Assembly: GCA_964291635.2 (NCBI GenBank)
Contig: OZ219890.1
Span: forward strand, 992,001 to 1,056,000
Length of the DNA stretch: 64,000 nt
Source of the DNA: JAPPHA01 sp964291635
GTDB lineage: Bacteria; Pseudomonadota; Alphaproteobacteria; Rhodobacterales; Rhodobacteraceae
Reading direction: 5' to 3'
The translations under genes were made by a program, and so were the position numbers. The notes beneath the pieces were generated by a model that searched no databases, was not told the DNA's origin, and saw only the letters and a list, made by a program, of their open reading frames with translations. Below are positions 16,946 to 25,677 of the stretch, in pieces (the stretch's first letter is position 1; every line of letters begins with the position of its first letter).

Positions 16946-17788
16946 CTATCCGAGGGTATCTGCTGCTTCCCATCCTTCTCGGGTTAGCGCATAAACCTGT
17001 CCCTTGTTCCCACGATCAGCGGCAAATCCGGCAAGAACCAATTCTTCCAAGGCACCACGCCACTTCGCGCTCTCGCGTCCGTGGCCGCCTCCGTAAGACT
17101 TGCGTCCGGCCTGTATACTAAATCCATCCAAGACTTCTATCGCAAGTATTTCACCGCTGTCGTCTTCAGCTGCTGCGGACAATAGCTCACGAGCGTCATC
17201 TGATAGCGGCAAGCCTATCATCCTCGATTGACTCGAATTTCCATCAATATGGTTTGTTGCTTCAATTACTTCTTGCAAGTATTCATTCTGTTGTAGTGTA
17301 ATCGAAAGGTGTTTCCGAAACGCCTCGCGAAATTCATTTTCATCATTATATTCGTGAATTAGTCCCTGAGATTTGCACCAGCTCTTGAACTCTCGAACAG
17401 TTTCATACTGGTCGGCATCTATACTGTCTGGTGATACAGGTTTAGACGAAAAGTAGAGCATTGTCGGCTTCCCATTTCCATAATGCTCTTTAATTTCTTC
17501 AATAGTCCCGCTTGGTTCTGTCCCGGTTGGTGTCCCCGCTCTCGTCCAAAACACACCGACAAGAAGGTCGCAATCGTGAACTAAACGTCGATTAATAATT
17601 TCTTGGGGTCGGCTACCGAGTTCCGGTGACAAATTGGTTTCCCACCCTACGGGGATTAGGGCAACTCTAGCGGAAGAGCAATTGATGTCGTTCCATTCAT
17701 GCAGTACTTGCCGCACTATTCTACGCTCTTCTTCGACGTCTCCAGGAGAAGCGATCATTACTGGGATGACTGTCGCTGCATACGCCAT
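16946..17788 (-). CDS. DUF4062-type protein (TIR-related fold)
   Basis: 280 residues. The first 110 carry IPVMIASPGDVEEERRIVRQ, LIPVGWETNLSPELGSRPQE and DLLVGVFWTRAGTPTGT, the DUF4062 pattern, a Rossmann-like domain related to TIR and common at the N-terminus of defence/STAND proteins. Instead of an NTPase, the C-terminus (residues 195-280, LLSAAAEDDSGEILAIEVLD ... RGNKGQVYALTREGWEAADT) looks like a winged-helix domain. The middle of the gene (about 17240-17560) is clearly more AT-rich than its neighbours, a sign of separate acquisition. Function unknown; a defence role is inferred from family and context. Confidence 0.75.
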   Translation of the reverse strand: MAYAATVIPVMIASPGDVEEERRIVRQVLHEWNDINCSSARVALIPVGWETNLSPELGSRPQEIINRRLVHDCDLLVGVFWTRAGTPTGTEPSGTIEEIKEHYGNGKPTMLYFSSKPVSPDSIDADQYETVREFKSWCKSQGLIHEYNDENEFREAFRKHLSITLQQNEYLQEVIEATNHIDGNSSQSRMIGLPLSDDARELLSAAAEDDSGEILAIEVLDGFSIQAGRKSYGGGHGRESAKWRGALEELVLAGFAADRGNKGQVYALTREGWEAADTLG

Positions 17789-17839
17789 TGTGAATTACCC
17801 TCTCAGTTCAACAGTTTGGATCGGCAATTCGCACCGACA

Positions 17840-18436
17840 CTATCGTCCGGTTCCTCCGAACGTGGCCCGCTGCTTCTTGTCCCGTGTCTTGTTGGGATCT
17901 TCGATCGCCTCAACCGGCTGGATGTATTCGGCGATATACTCCCGCGGCAGGCCGTGTTCCCTACTGCCCGCAAGGACAAAGTCCTTGTACCAGCTGTAGG
18001 GTTTGAGGCTGTCGTCGATGTGGTCTGGGGTGGCGAGATAGATAAGGACCTTCCGCCTGCGACCTTTGTCGTTGATGACCGTGACCATCGCGCCCTCGTA
18101 GCCGTGACCGACGCCTTCGGCCCTATCCAGCTTGGCTCGCTCGGCAGGATGGAAGCCGAACAGGACTCCGATCACGCTATTGTCGTTGCCACTGGCAAGT
18201 GCGTTGCATTTCCCGGACTTATCCGCGCTGCGCTTATGGAAATGAAGCGTATGACCCGGCAAGGTAGCGACGCCAAGCGCCTTGCAGCTCGGCATGCGTT
18301 CGCGCAGCCGGGCGGTCGACATGTTGGATCCATAGGCAAAATAGACGACTGGCTCCGGTGGGTCGGTCTCTGTGTTCCCCAGCGCAGCGATCGCAGGATC
18401 GCCGGGCTTAAGGATCGTGCGCAGCGGTACAGTCAT
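17840..18436 (-). CDS. Gamma-glutamylcyclotransferase-like protein
   Basis: 198 residues with the AIG2/GGCT signature VVYFAYGSNMSTARLRERMP near residue 30 and a later AERAKLDRAEGVGHGYEGAM containing the expected acidic residue. Such enzymes release 5-oxoproline from gamma-glutamyl peptides, though many bacterial AIG2-like proteins have unknown substrates. It sits between the DUF4062 gene and a zinc-ribbon protein, both minus strand, inside the defence island, so a housekeeping role is not assured. Confidence 0.85.
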   Translation of the reverse strand: MTVPLRTILKPGDPAIAALGNTETDPPEPVVYFAYGSNMSTARLRERMPSCKALGVATLPGHTLHFHKRSADKSGKCNALASGNDNSVIGVLFGFHPAERAKLDRAEGVGHGYEGAMVTVINDKGRRRKVLIYLATPDHIDDSLKPYSWYKDFVLAGSREHGLPREYIAEYIQPVEAIEDPNKTRDKKQRATFGGTGR

Positions 18437-18490
18437 TATGCTGCACTCGTTGGTTGCTTCTCCTTCGCGTGTGATGATCGACTGTCCATC

Positions 18491-19330
18491 CTATAGGTCG
18501 AGGATTGGAACAGGCCTGCCAGTCCAGCCGCAGTCGGCGCACCGCGGCCGTTCCCACAGTAGGCCGGGGGTGGCGGTGTTTTCGCCTTGTTCGGGTTCGA
18601 GATGTGGCGAACGGCAATTCGGGCATTCCGGGGGCACACCGCGCAGCTCGCGAACGATCAAGGAGGCCGCCATGCCGCTGGCGTGTTCGGTCAACGAGTG
18701 CGCCATGTCGGCATCGATCCAGGTGGCCGACTTCGAGTGCGTCAGCCAGTTGGAAAACGACCATGCAGACTCAAGCGCACCCTTGAGAGCCCGACGACGC
18801 TCCTTGTTGGTGTCGCCCGGGAGAAGATCGTTACAGATGATCTCCGCCCACTCGCGGAAGTTCGCGCGCTGCGGCGGTGTGTCGGTCCAGATTGCGGCGT
18901 CCTGCGCGACGCCGATCAGCTCGAGTAGCGCCTCGCGGCAGCGGACGCCGACGGCCTGATAGCCCGCGAGGTCCTGCGCCTGTGTCACGGCCGTGCCGAC
19001 GCCTCCGATCTTCTCGAAGACGGGGCCGAACGGGAGGATGCGCACACCGTCTTCCTGTCGTTCTGTCGTCCGCGGAATGCGGAGCATCAGGCCAATATGG
19101 AAGGTCAGAGCAAGGTCCATGTTCGGGAACTGCTCCTGAGAGTAGAGGTTTGTGCCGCCCGTAATGACCCACCAGCGATCCTTGTTGGTGTGGATGTCCC
19201 ACACGTCATGGCGGGTGCTGAGGACGGCCTCCGAGTAGACCTTCTGCATGAAGGTCACTTCGAGGTCAGGCGCCTGCCATACAAAGTATTCCCGAACTTC
19301 CTCGATCTCCTCGTCGGTGGCTTTCAACAT
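18491..19330 (-). CDS. Hypothetical protein with C-terminal zinc ribbon
   Basis: 279 residues from MLKATDEEIEEVREYFVWQA. It has an alpha/beta N-terminal part (VYSEAVLSTRHDVWDIHTNK, RWWVITGGTNLYSQEQFPN) and a helical middle with KSATWIDADMAHSLTEHASG. The C-terminus has CPNCRSPHL and PRCADCGWTGRPVP, two CxxC pairs forming a zinc ribbon. The family is often annotated only as hypothetical; I cannot name a function. It is followed 54 bases downstream by the cyclotransferase gene, so the two likely form a transcription unit. Confidence 0.7.
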   Translation of the reverse strand: MLKATDEEIEEVREYFVWQAPDLEVTFMQKVYSEAVLSTRHDVWDIHTNKDRWWVITGGTNLYSQEQFPNMDLALTFHIGLMLRIPRTTERQEDGVRILPFGPVFEKIGGVGTAVTQAQDLAGYQAVGVRCREALLELIGVAQDAAIWTDTPPQRANFREWAEIICNDLLPGDTNKERRRALKGALESAWSFSNWLTHSKSATWIDADMAHSLTEHASGMAASLIVRELRGVPPECPNCRSPHLEPEQGENTATPGLLWERPRCADCGWTGRPVPILDL

Positions 19331-19415
19331 GAACGGCTCCCGCGATGATCTCGTCGCACGGTGCTGGAAAGGGTTTGCGAAGGCCGCATCGGTTGCATTG
19401 TTTTCGAGGGTCCGG

Positions 19416-20278
19416 TCATGACTGTCTCAGGCCAAGACGTCTGAGCCAGGCGTCGACTTGTCCGAAGGCGTCCTGCTGCCATTGATCTGCTGTGCGATCG
19501 CCAAGCAAATGAGAGCCCTCGACGAACCTTCGCACGCTGGTCGGCCCGAAATCCTCGACATTCCGAAACTTGTCGGAGATCGAGCGGTATCCCTGGAGGG
19601 CAGACTCGACGTCGAGGAGCGGCCGGGTTGCTTCGACCAGGGCGCCGATTCCATCCGGGAAGTTCCTCACGGAGTAGTAGATGTCGTAGGCATCCTTGCG
19701 TTTCAGGCGGTTGGCGATGGCGTAACCCTTCATGGCCAGAAGGGCCGGAATCGATGCCACCGCGATGCTGACGCGGTTGCGGTCACCGTCGGGCATGTGG
19801 CCCTCGATGGCCACCATTTGATAGAACCTGAGCGCCAGGTCCGCACCGTCCGCACGCTGGACGGCAAACTGGCTGATAAGCGGCGGTGCATTCCTCGTGA
19901 TCTCGGCGTCGCGCGGCATCAGGAAATCGACCACGACGTCGATGTCGGGTCCGTCGTCGCCGGCCGGTACGGTGCGCACGAGCTGGAAGCGCTGCAGATT
20001 GTCCCGCTGAAGGTAGCCGTGTTCCTGGAGGGCTTCGACGAGGCGAGCGTATTCGCCGTCGCCCAAGGCGGCCGGATCGAGGCCGAGGTCCACGTCCGCG
20101 GTACCGATGTGCGGCATCTCGGCTTCGCCCAACAGCAGCCAGGGAACCGCGCCGCCGATGATCGCGAACTTGCCTCGAAACTGCCGAGGATCTGGCCGAT
20201 CTCGATGAGTACCGACTTGACCGCCGCTGTCGTCCGGTCGTCGTAGTCACCGGCGGCCTGGGGCTCCCTCACAACCAT
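19416..20278 (-). pseudogene. AbiEii-like nucleotidyltransferase, frameshifted (pair 3)
   Basis: Starts MVVREPQAAGDYDDRTTAAV with the ATG at 20278, overlapping the end of the upstream gene by 10 bases. It continues IEIGQILGSF, then one base is missing near 20177 and the protein goes on in another frame as RGKFAIIGGAVPWLLLGEAE, MPHIGTADVDLGLDPAAL, GPDIDVVVDFLMPRDAE and NRLKRKDAYDIYYSVRNFPD. GG...TADVDL is the nucleotidyltransferase signature with its metal-binding Asp pair. From the position and partner I read this as the toxin of a third AbiE-like system. Confidence 0.75.
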
Positions 20279-21375
20279 GGAAAGCACTTCGCGGCCAAAT
20301 GGTCGGCGGCCTCGCGGTCCCGATCGTTGCCGTTCCACAGATCGAGGTAGGTGACGACCGGATTGGCGCAGAAGATGCCCGGTGCCGGCTCAACGGCGTC
20401 TTCGAACAGGGTCTCATCGCTGGGGATACGCAGGATCACGTTGGCTCCCTGTGCGGCATGGGTCAGTTGAAGCGCCTCTTGTAGTATCCGTGCGCCGGGT
20501 TCGTCTGCATAGAAGCTCTGCGTGCCGCCTCGGACGTATGGTGCAATCCACTCGGCGGCCGAGTTCGACGCGCAGATCGCGCGCGGAGGTTGCGGTCCCG
20601 GGTTCAGGCTTCCCGAGAGACGATTGCGCAACTGGTCCCCGTGGAGAACCGTGTATCCGCTGATGCGATGGCCGGCGGGTTGACGATAGTTCTCGCGCCA
20701 GGACTTCAGTAGCGCGTCCGGCTGGACGAGGACGAGACCGTCATCCCGGATTTCGACCCATTCCCGGTCGAGCAGCGCTTTGCGGATATTGCTGACGTGC
20801 CCGAGGCTGGCGTTGGCTGCCTCGGCCAGATCCGTGACGCGCCATGCGCGGGCCGGGTCGCCCATGAGAACCCGCAGGATTGCGCCCGCCCTCGGAGTGA
20901 ACAGCGATCGCTGAGCGCGGGTTTCGGACTTCGGTCTGTCCGGGACGGTTCGCTCGATATAGACGTTGCCGAAAGCAAGGTGCGCGTTACCGAAGAGGTC
21001 GAGGTAGGCGACATTGTGATCGAGGCAGATGGAGCGCGACTCCGGAGACAGGTAGGGGCTCACCAGCATCGGAATGAACTGCGGGCTGTCGTCCTGATGC
21101 TCGGATCGATGCAAATGCGCGATGCAGCTCTCGAGCTGATAGACCGCGGATCGGGCAAAGCGCGGGGCTCCATTTGACTTGCTCTCGATGAGGAGCGTGT
21201 AGCGGCTTCCATCGTGGTCCAGATCGATCCTGGCATCGAGCCGGTGGCCGGAGGAGAGCTGCTGCTCGTGGTGAACGCCGATGATCTCGATGTTCGGGAC
21301 GTGCCCAAGCAGGGCGCGGACCGCGTCCACCGCCGCACTCTCCACCGGCTTCTCTATTTGATGTGGTTTCACCAT
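20269..21375 (-). CDS. AbiEi-family antitoxin, long form (pair 3)
   Basis: 368 residues. The N-terminal third resembles a nuclease-like fold (IDLDHDGSRYTLLIESKSNG, VYQLESCIAHLHR, ISPYLSPESRSICLDHNVAY-type segment). A winged helix follows (RAGAILRVLMGDPARAWRVT, DLAEAANASLGHVSNIRKAL), then a C-terminal AbiEi-type domain. This long architecture occurs in type IV TA antitoxins paired with larger nucleotidyltransferases. Repeated GGTGAAAC boxes at and above its start suggest autoregulation. The frame is intact. Confidence 0.75.
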   Translation of the reverse strand: MVKPHQIEKPVESAAVDAVRALLGHVPNIEIIGVHHEQQLSSGHRLDARIDLDHDGSRYTLLIESKSNGAPRFARSAVYQLESCIAHLHRSEHQDDSPQFIPMLVSPYLSPESRSICLDHNVAYLDLFGNAHLAFGNVYIERTVPDRPKSETRAQRSLFTPRAGAILRVLMGDPARAWRVTDLAEAANASLGHVSNIRKALLDREWVEIRDDGLVLVQPDALLKSWRENYRQPAGHRISGYTVLHGDQLRNRLSGSLNPGPQPPRAICASNSAAEWIAPYVRGGTQSFYADEPGARILQEALQLTHAAQGANVILRIPSDETLFEDAVEPAPGIFCANPVVTYLDLWNGNDRDREAADHLAAKCFPWL

Positions 21376-21470
21376 GCGGTGAAAGTGGCACGATAGGTGA
21401 AACTAGGCAAGAGGATTTCGACCAGACACCATTTTCAGCAATCTGCTGATATAGTACCTTTTGGTGAAAC
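21367..21470 (-). promoter_or_regulatory. Repeated GTTTCACC/GGTGAAAC boxes at the abiE3 promoter
   Basis: TTTCACC (21367-21373), 4 bases, GGTGAAA (21378-21384) make an inverted repeat overlapping the abiEi start codon. GGTGAAAC recurs at 21396-21403 and 21463-21470, and CAGCA...TGCTG lies between the last two. This is a plausible multi-site operator for the winged-helix antitoxin downstream. Confidence 0.5.
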
Positions 21471-21639
21471 TGTTGCAAACCGGCTGGTCCCGGCGTTGCG
21501 GCTGGGCAAGAGGCCGTCCATGCCTCGTTCGGTCTGGGATGGGCGCAGTGGAACCGCCGCGGTGGAGTCATGTCCGACACCATGATGCACTAACATAGGC
21601 GGTGTTAGTGTGCAGACGTGGTGTTACCAATAGTCCGGT

Positions 21640-22148
21640 CGGCAGCTATACGGCTTCCAATCGCCCTATGTGACTGGCGCCCAGACGAAGTCGATTGAAG
21701 TCGAGATTGGCAGTCCCGACAGCCTCAGCCGAGGCGCTGCAGGCGTCGGTTAGGGAGCTTGCATTCTTTCGGGCCAGATCCGGGTCACCGCCTGTTTCCG
21801 TCGTGCCGACGGACGGGTCATACACATCCGCAAGGCGACCCGGGCGGAGCCTCGTGCTCGACGCAGCCAGCGCGTGACGGCGGTCGCGTTCCCGGACACG
21901 TCCGGCACCGGCGATACCCGTATATCCATGGGCCAGCCAGGGCAGTGTCGTCCCGCAGCAGGTCATGGTCGTTGAGGTCCTCGTAACCGGGCGGCGCGGC
22001 CATCCCCCTCTGAGCGATAAGGGGTTTCGAGGTGATGCTTGATGCGCCCGGAATCGCGATGTTCGACGAAACAGGCTGTGACATGCCCCGTGACGTCGAA
22101 CAGGTGATCGACTTCACGCGGCAGCAGGGTAACGGCGTCGGAAGTCAT
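21640..22148 (-). pseudogene. IS1380-family transposase relic
   Basis: Read across several frames, the minus strand gives LLPREVDHLFDVTGHVTACF and VEHRDSGRIKHHLET, then IAQRGMAAPPGYEDLNDHDL and LRDDTALAG, then AGAGRVRERDRRHALAASST. These three blocks in this order are the N-terminal third of IS1380 transposases (LLRE-DR ... QR---LA-GYEDLNDHD-LR-D). At least two frameshifts separate them and the catalytic part is missing. Confidence 0.7.
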
Positions 22149-22481
22149 CGGCCGCCGTCGGTTTTCCCGACGATCCGGTGACGTCTGAGCGCTTCAAATT
22201 CCAGTTGCGGCGATGTCACTGCGCCCGCATGGGGTCCGGTTCTCGTGGTGGCGTATGTCGTTGTATTCATTCACCGAAACCACAAACTCAGACCTCATGT
22301 ACGCCTTTGCGTGAGCTATGCGGATTTGGCGCTCTTTCGAATTCTTTTTTTCGGGAGTTCGGGCGAATGTTGCCTGAAGTGTGGACTCCGGCGGAAGTTT
22401 GAAAATTTGGGTGAGCCGGACACCCATACTGAGAGGATTTCCATGAAAAAGGGGGCTGTATCACATTGACTTTTTTGACAC
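22149..22481. other. AT-richer spacer without a gene
   Basis: No convincing reading frame. The right part (22200-22480) is markedly more AT-rich than the surroundings and includes GTGAGCCGGACACCC, a motif I associate with IS3-type upstream regions, but no transposase follows. Likely remnant sequence between two insertions. Confidence 0.4.
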
Positions 22482-23505
22482 CTAAATTTCGTTCGGTATA
22501 AATGCATTGTGGATGTTTCCAAACATGACAAATAGCCATTTGGGCGGAAAGAATTGATGCTCCCAGTTCGGGCCGTGCAATCCGCCAAATTCAACTAAAC
22601 CGTCACAGTGAACTTCATGGTAGAAATTCCAATCTATCTTCTTCTGAGTTAGGTGACCTTCCTTAGTGTACTCGACTTGCGGTATCTTACTATCTGAACG
22701 AGTCGCGTAGCAGTGCTCTCCAAGCGAGTGGCGCACAACTTACCTCTGCAATTGGACGTCCGTTCAGAATTACATTCCGCCAACGCACGTCAAGGCCTTC
22801 GATTATGGTACCGTTCTGGAAAACACTTTCGAATCTGATGCCGTCACTTGTGGGTACTGCGGCAAAGCGGCAACCGAATGCATCGTTCGGCGAGCGAAGG
22901 CGTTCGAATTCTGCAGAAAAGCGTGTGGATCTGTCAGAAAGACGTCGTTCGAGCCTTTCGATGCCCTTCGAAACGTTCAGGGTCATGTCCTGAATCTCTC
23001 GCATGGTCATTTTCTCGCATCTGTCGGCGCGCCGTACTGGGCAAACCAGTGTCTTCGTGACTCGGTGGGGCGCCGAAAGTGAACGTCCGACGCGAAATAT
23101 GACGACGCCATCATCTTGGTCGGTCGGAACGGCGAACACTTCCAACGCCGGAAGCTGAGGTTCCACGCAATCGCGAAAGATGAGCTTGAACCGCTCGGCC
23201 AATTCCGTACAGCGGGGTACCGGTGCGATCCCGGCTGCTGACGCGGGCTTGGTAGAAGACTCTTCGACGCCCAGAAAGAGGAAGACGCCATAGGCGTTTG
23301 CGAATGCCGTTACTTCCTCAAGTATCTCGTTCTTCGCCTTATCCCCCGGTTCATTGCCGATCTTCCATTGGTCGCGTTTTCCCTTGGCCGCGGGCAAAGA
23401 CCGCTTGAACTCGACCCGTTCTCCCTCAGGAAGGGAGGAGGTGACCATGGCGGTGATATCGGCAGGGCAGAACTCGGATGCTGGCTTGGAATAAAGGTCG
23501 GTCAT
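22482..23505 (-). CDS. AlbA_2/Schlafen-type ATP-binding protein, C-terminus shifted
   Basis: The N-terminal domain shows LPEGERVEFKRSLPAAKGKR followed by ILEEVTAFANAYGVFLFLGV (the AlbA_2 'EFK ... AFANA-GG-L--GV' pattern), FVEPQLPALEV-type strands and VVIFRVGRSLSAPHRVTKTL. The annotated frame stops at 22690, but minus-strand coding-like sequence (IPQVEYTKEGHLTQKKIDWN, GLVEFGGLHGPNWEHQF) continues in another frame to 22482, so the real C-terminus probably lies beyond a frameshift near 22720. AlbA_2 proteins occur in defence islands and as putative regulators or nucleases; the substrate here is unknown. Confidence 0.7.
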
Positions 23506-23577
23506 TGGGGGATCCCGTCAGGAATGCGCGGCATCGCCGGGGAAGGCGACAGAGTACTTGAAGGAATGCCGTTCGAA

Positions 23578-23967
23578 TCACCCGGTGCTGGGCGCATAGA
23601 GATCGAACCGCACCGTGCGATCGGCCCGGAGCGCAATCTCCAGGACCCGGCCGGCGATGGCCTCTCCAGCCAACAGGTTGAGGGCGTGGTCGAACAGCCG
23701 GGTCTGCACGTCAAGGCTCATCAGCCCGTGCGCGACCGTGATGCAGACGAGGCCAGGATGTTGGGGCTCACGCTCCATCAGCAGCGTGAAATCGGCCCTG
23801 TCGTTCGTCACCAGTATGTATCCGTCGGCAACCGCGCGCCGAACCAGAGCCCAGTCCTGCCGCGCCCTCAAGCCGAGCCAGGTGACGTGCGTCGACAGCG
23901 GATACCCCCGCTCTCGCGCGACGACTGCCAAGCTGGGGCTCAGGCATTCGTCGATCAGGAACTTCAC
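23578..23967 (-). CDS. DUF5615 PIN-like toxin
   Basis: 129 residues starting at a GTG at 23967 (read as MKFLIDECLSPSLAVVARER). PIN-like acidic residues are in FLIDE and in YILVTNDRADFTLL, with GLVCIT further on: the DUF5615 family, putative RNases of type II TA modules. The GTG overlaps the TGA of the upstream DUF433 gene as GTGA, showing translational coupling. Intact. Confidence 0.85.
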   Translation of the reverse strand: MKFLIDECLSPSLAVVARERGYPLSTHVTWLGLRARQDWALVRRAVADGYILVTNDRADFTLLMEREPQHPGLVCITVAHGLMSLDVQTRLFDHALNLLAGEAIAGRVLEIALRADRTVRFDLYAPSTG

Positions 23968-24587
23968 CGCGACCCGGACGGCGTGTCGAAGGCGACCTCG
24001 CCGGAGGAGGCCGGAACCCGGGCACGCCAGGCGGGCGCAACGCGGGGACGGCCCCGCCGGGGATAGGCGCGCGCGTAGCAGGCCGCCGCGTCGACTTGTG
24101 CCAACGTAAGCCCGGGCCAAGCGTCGCGGATCGCCTCGACGCTGTCGCCGTTGGCGAGCATCTCGGCGATGTCGTGAGCCGGAATGCGGGTCCCTTTCAC
24201 ACAGGGCGTGCCGGAAAGTACGGCGTTGTCGGTGACGATCGTCTGTCGTGCACGCTCCAGATGGGACAGCCCTTGCCGTACCTCCTCCTTCATTGACCGC
24301 ACGTCGACCGACACGTCGCGCACGCAGGCAGATTCGGCCTCGGGGTGACCGAGCAAATACCGCACCAGCCGACGGCGTCCGTCGAGGGTTAGGATGGACG
24401 TCGTTTCGTGGGCGAGCTTCAGGCTCACGAGGCCATCGCAGTAGACGATGCGGGAGCCGTCGCGGCGCGCGGCGGCTGCGCCAAGAAGGCCAGTGTCGAT
24501 GATCCGGTGGACCTGCCTGAGGGGTACGCCTGTGACGCAGGCCGCCTCGTTGGCAGACAATGTTGGGGATGCGGTGGCTGCCGACAT
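23964..24587 (-). CDS. DUF433 antitoxin with N-terminal HTH
   Basis: 207 residues from the ATG at 24587, which is preceded by a strong GGAGGAAGGA ribosome site; upstream in-frame ATGs can be ignored. Residues 8-40 (LSANEAACVTGVPLRQVHRI) look like a MerR/excisionase-type helix-turn-helix, and residues 120-175 hold the DUF433 core VLSGTPCVKGTRIPAHDIAE, MLANGDSVEAIRDAWPGLTL. DUF433 proteins are antitoxins of DUF5615 toxins and probably repress the operon. Confidence 0.85.
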   Translation of the reverse strand: MSAATASPTLSANEAACVTGVPLRQVHRIIDTGLLGAAAARRDGSRIVYCDGLVSLKLAHETTSILTLDGRRRLVRYLLGHPEAESACVRDVSVDVRSMKEEVRQGLSHLERARQTIVTDNAVLSGTPCVKGTRIPAHDIAEMLANGDSVEAIRDAWPGLTLAQVDAAACYARAYPRRGRPRVAPAWRARVPASSGEVAFDTPSGSR

Positions 24588-24706
24588 TAATCCTTCCTCC
24601 ATTCGGAAAAGAATATAAGGGTGACGCGACCAAAATGCCAGTGAAGACCCGCTACTCATCGGTTCCGGGAGCGCGAGAGCGAAATGGCAAGCATTGCGCA
24701 ATGCTG

Positions 24707-25006
24707 CTATTTCGGCGTGGAACCCTGAGTTGCGGTGAAGCGCACAGGCCACGCGGGAGCCTGTCGGCGAGCTCTACCTCCAGGTACTGAGCACCTGCCG
24801 CCAGCCGTCCTCCAGCGCCAGAACCCGCACCGTGTCGGCAGCGCCTTTGCCGCCGCCGACAGGCACAGGCGGCCGAGGGCGTTGCGCCAGCCGGTGCGCT
24901 CGCACAGTTCGCGCGCCAAGGCGTGTCGCGTGAAGCCGCCGGAACGCAAGGCACCGGCGAGCCAGTCAAGCGTCAAAGAATCGAAATGGCGGAGACCAAC
25001 CTGCAT
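24707..25006 (-). pseudogene. N-terminal relic of a DUF4338-type transposase-like protein
   Basis: Reads MQVGLRHFDSLTLDWLAGAL followed by RHALARELCERTGWRNALGR and LCLSAAAKALP, the common N-terminus 'L--L-R-ALAR-LCE--GWRN--G-L---A-R--L'. A frameshift follows, with VELADRLPRGL in another frame, and the rest is absent. The matching middle part of a similar protein is seen as a relic near 38 kb. Confidence 0.45.
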
Positions 25007-25642
25007 GCCCCCGGCATAAACAATACGGATTACCTATATAAGTGTGGATCATTGAAAGGTCCGGCGCCGGGCGGGCGTCGAGCATGGGCCGGTCTCCGTG
25101 CTGAAGGGTTCAGGAAATCGGCGACGGGTTCAGGCGGGCCGGATCAGCCGAAGCGCTTGTCGATTTGACGACGTGGTGTTCGCCAGCAACCGTAATGAAG
25201 ATGCCCTCGGGCATGTGGGCGTCGTTGTCGCGGTTCTTGTGGGCGCGCGGGGACTCCCGAGCGTAAATCGTGGCGGAACTCAGGTGCCGGCTGCGGGGGG
25301 CGAAGGGGCTGCCGCGCAGCCGGCTAGCTTCGCCGGCGTGGTATCGATACGGCTTCCCGAATGCGGACCGTCAGCACTCCGCTGCACGCAGCAGGACCAA
25401 CCCGCCGTCCAACGAGGTCGGACCGCCAGCGAAATCTGAGGACACCTTATTGCGGCTTACCGCTTACCGGTGGAAGATCGAGTGGGGGAAGGGTATCTTC
25501 GACCATGGTGGAGTGGCGCCTCGGTTGTAACGCTGGAAAGACACAGGGGAATGAATTGCTGCCCAACCCCAACGACGCACGCCACCTTTGCCACCACATC
25601 CGCACGCCTGAGGGATAAAGCGGGCTAAGATTAATTTCTGAC
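25007..25642. other. Spacer of decayed sequence
   Basis: No intact gene. AYRWKIEW (about 25460) hints at the third catalytic block of an IS4-type transposase but is isolated. I find no RNA gene or clear repeat. Confidence 0.4.
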
Positions 25643-25677
25643 ACAAGGGCGGCAACCCGTATCCCGAGGGCAAGCCG

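Noticed and set aside
21646..21966. Possible MmeI-type restriction enzyme C-terminus (LADVYDP)
   Set aside because: The surrounding blocks (GYEDLNDHD, RVRERDRRHALA) match an IS1380 transposase in order, which explains the region better.
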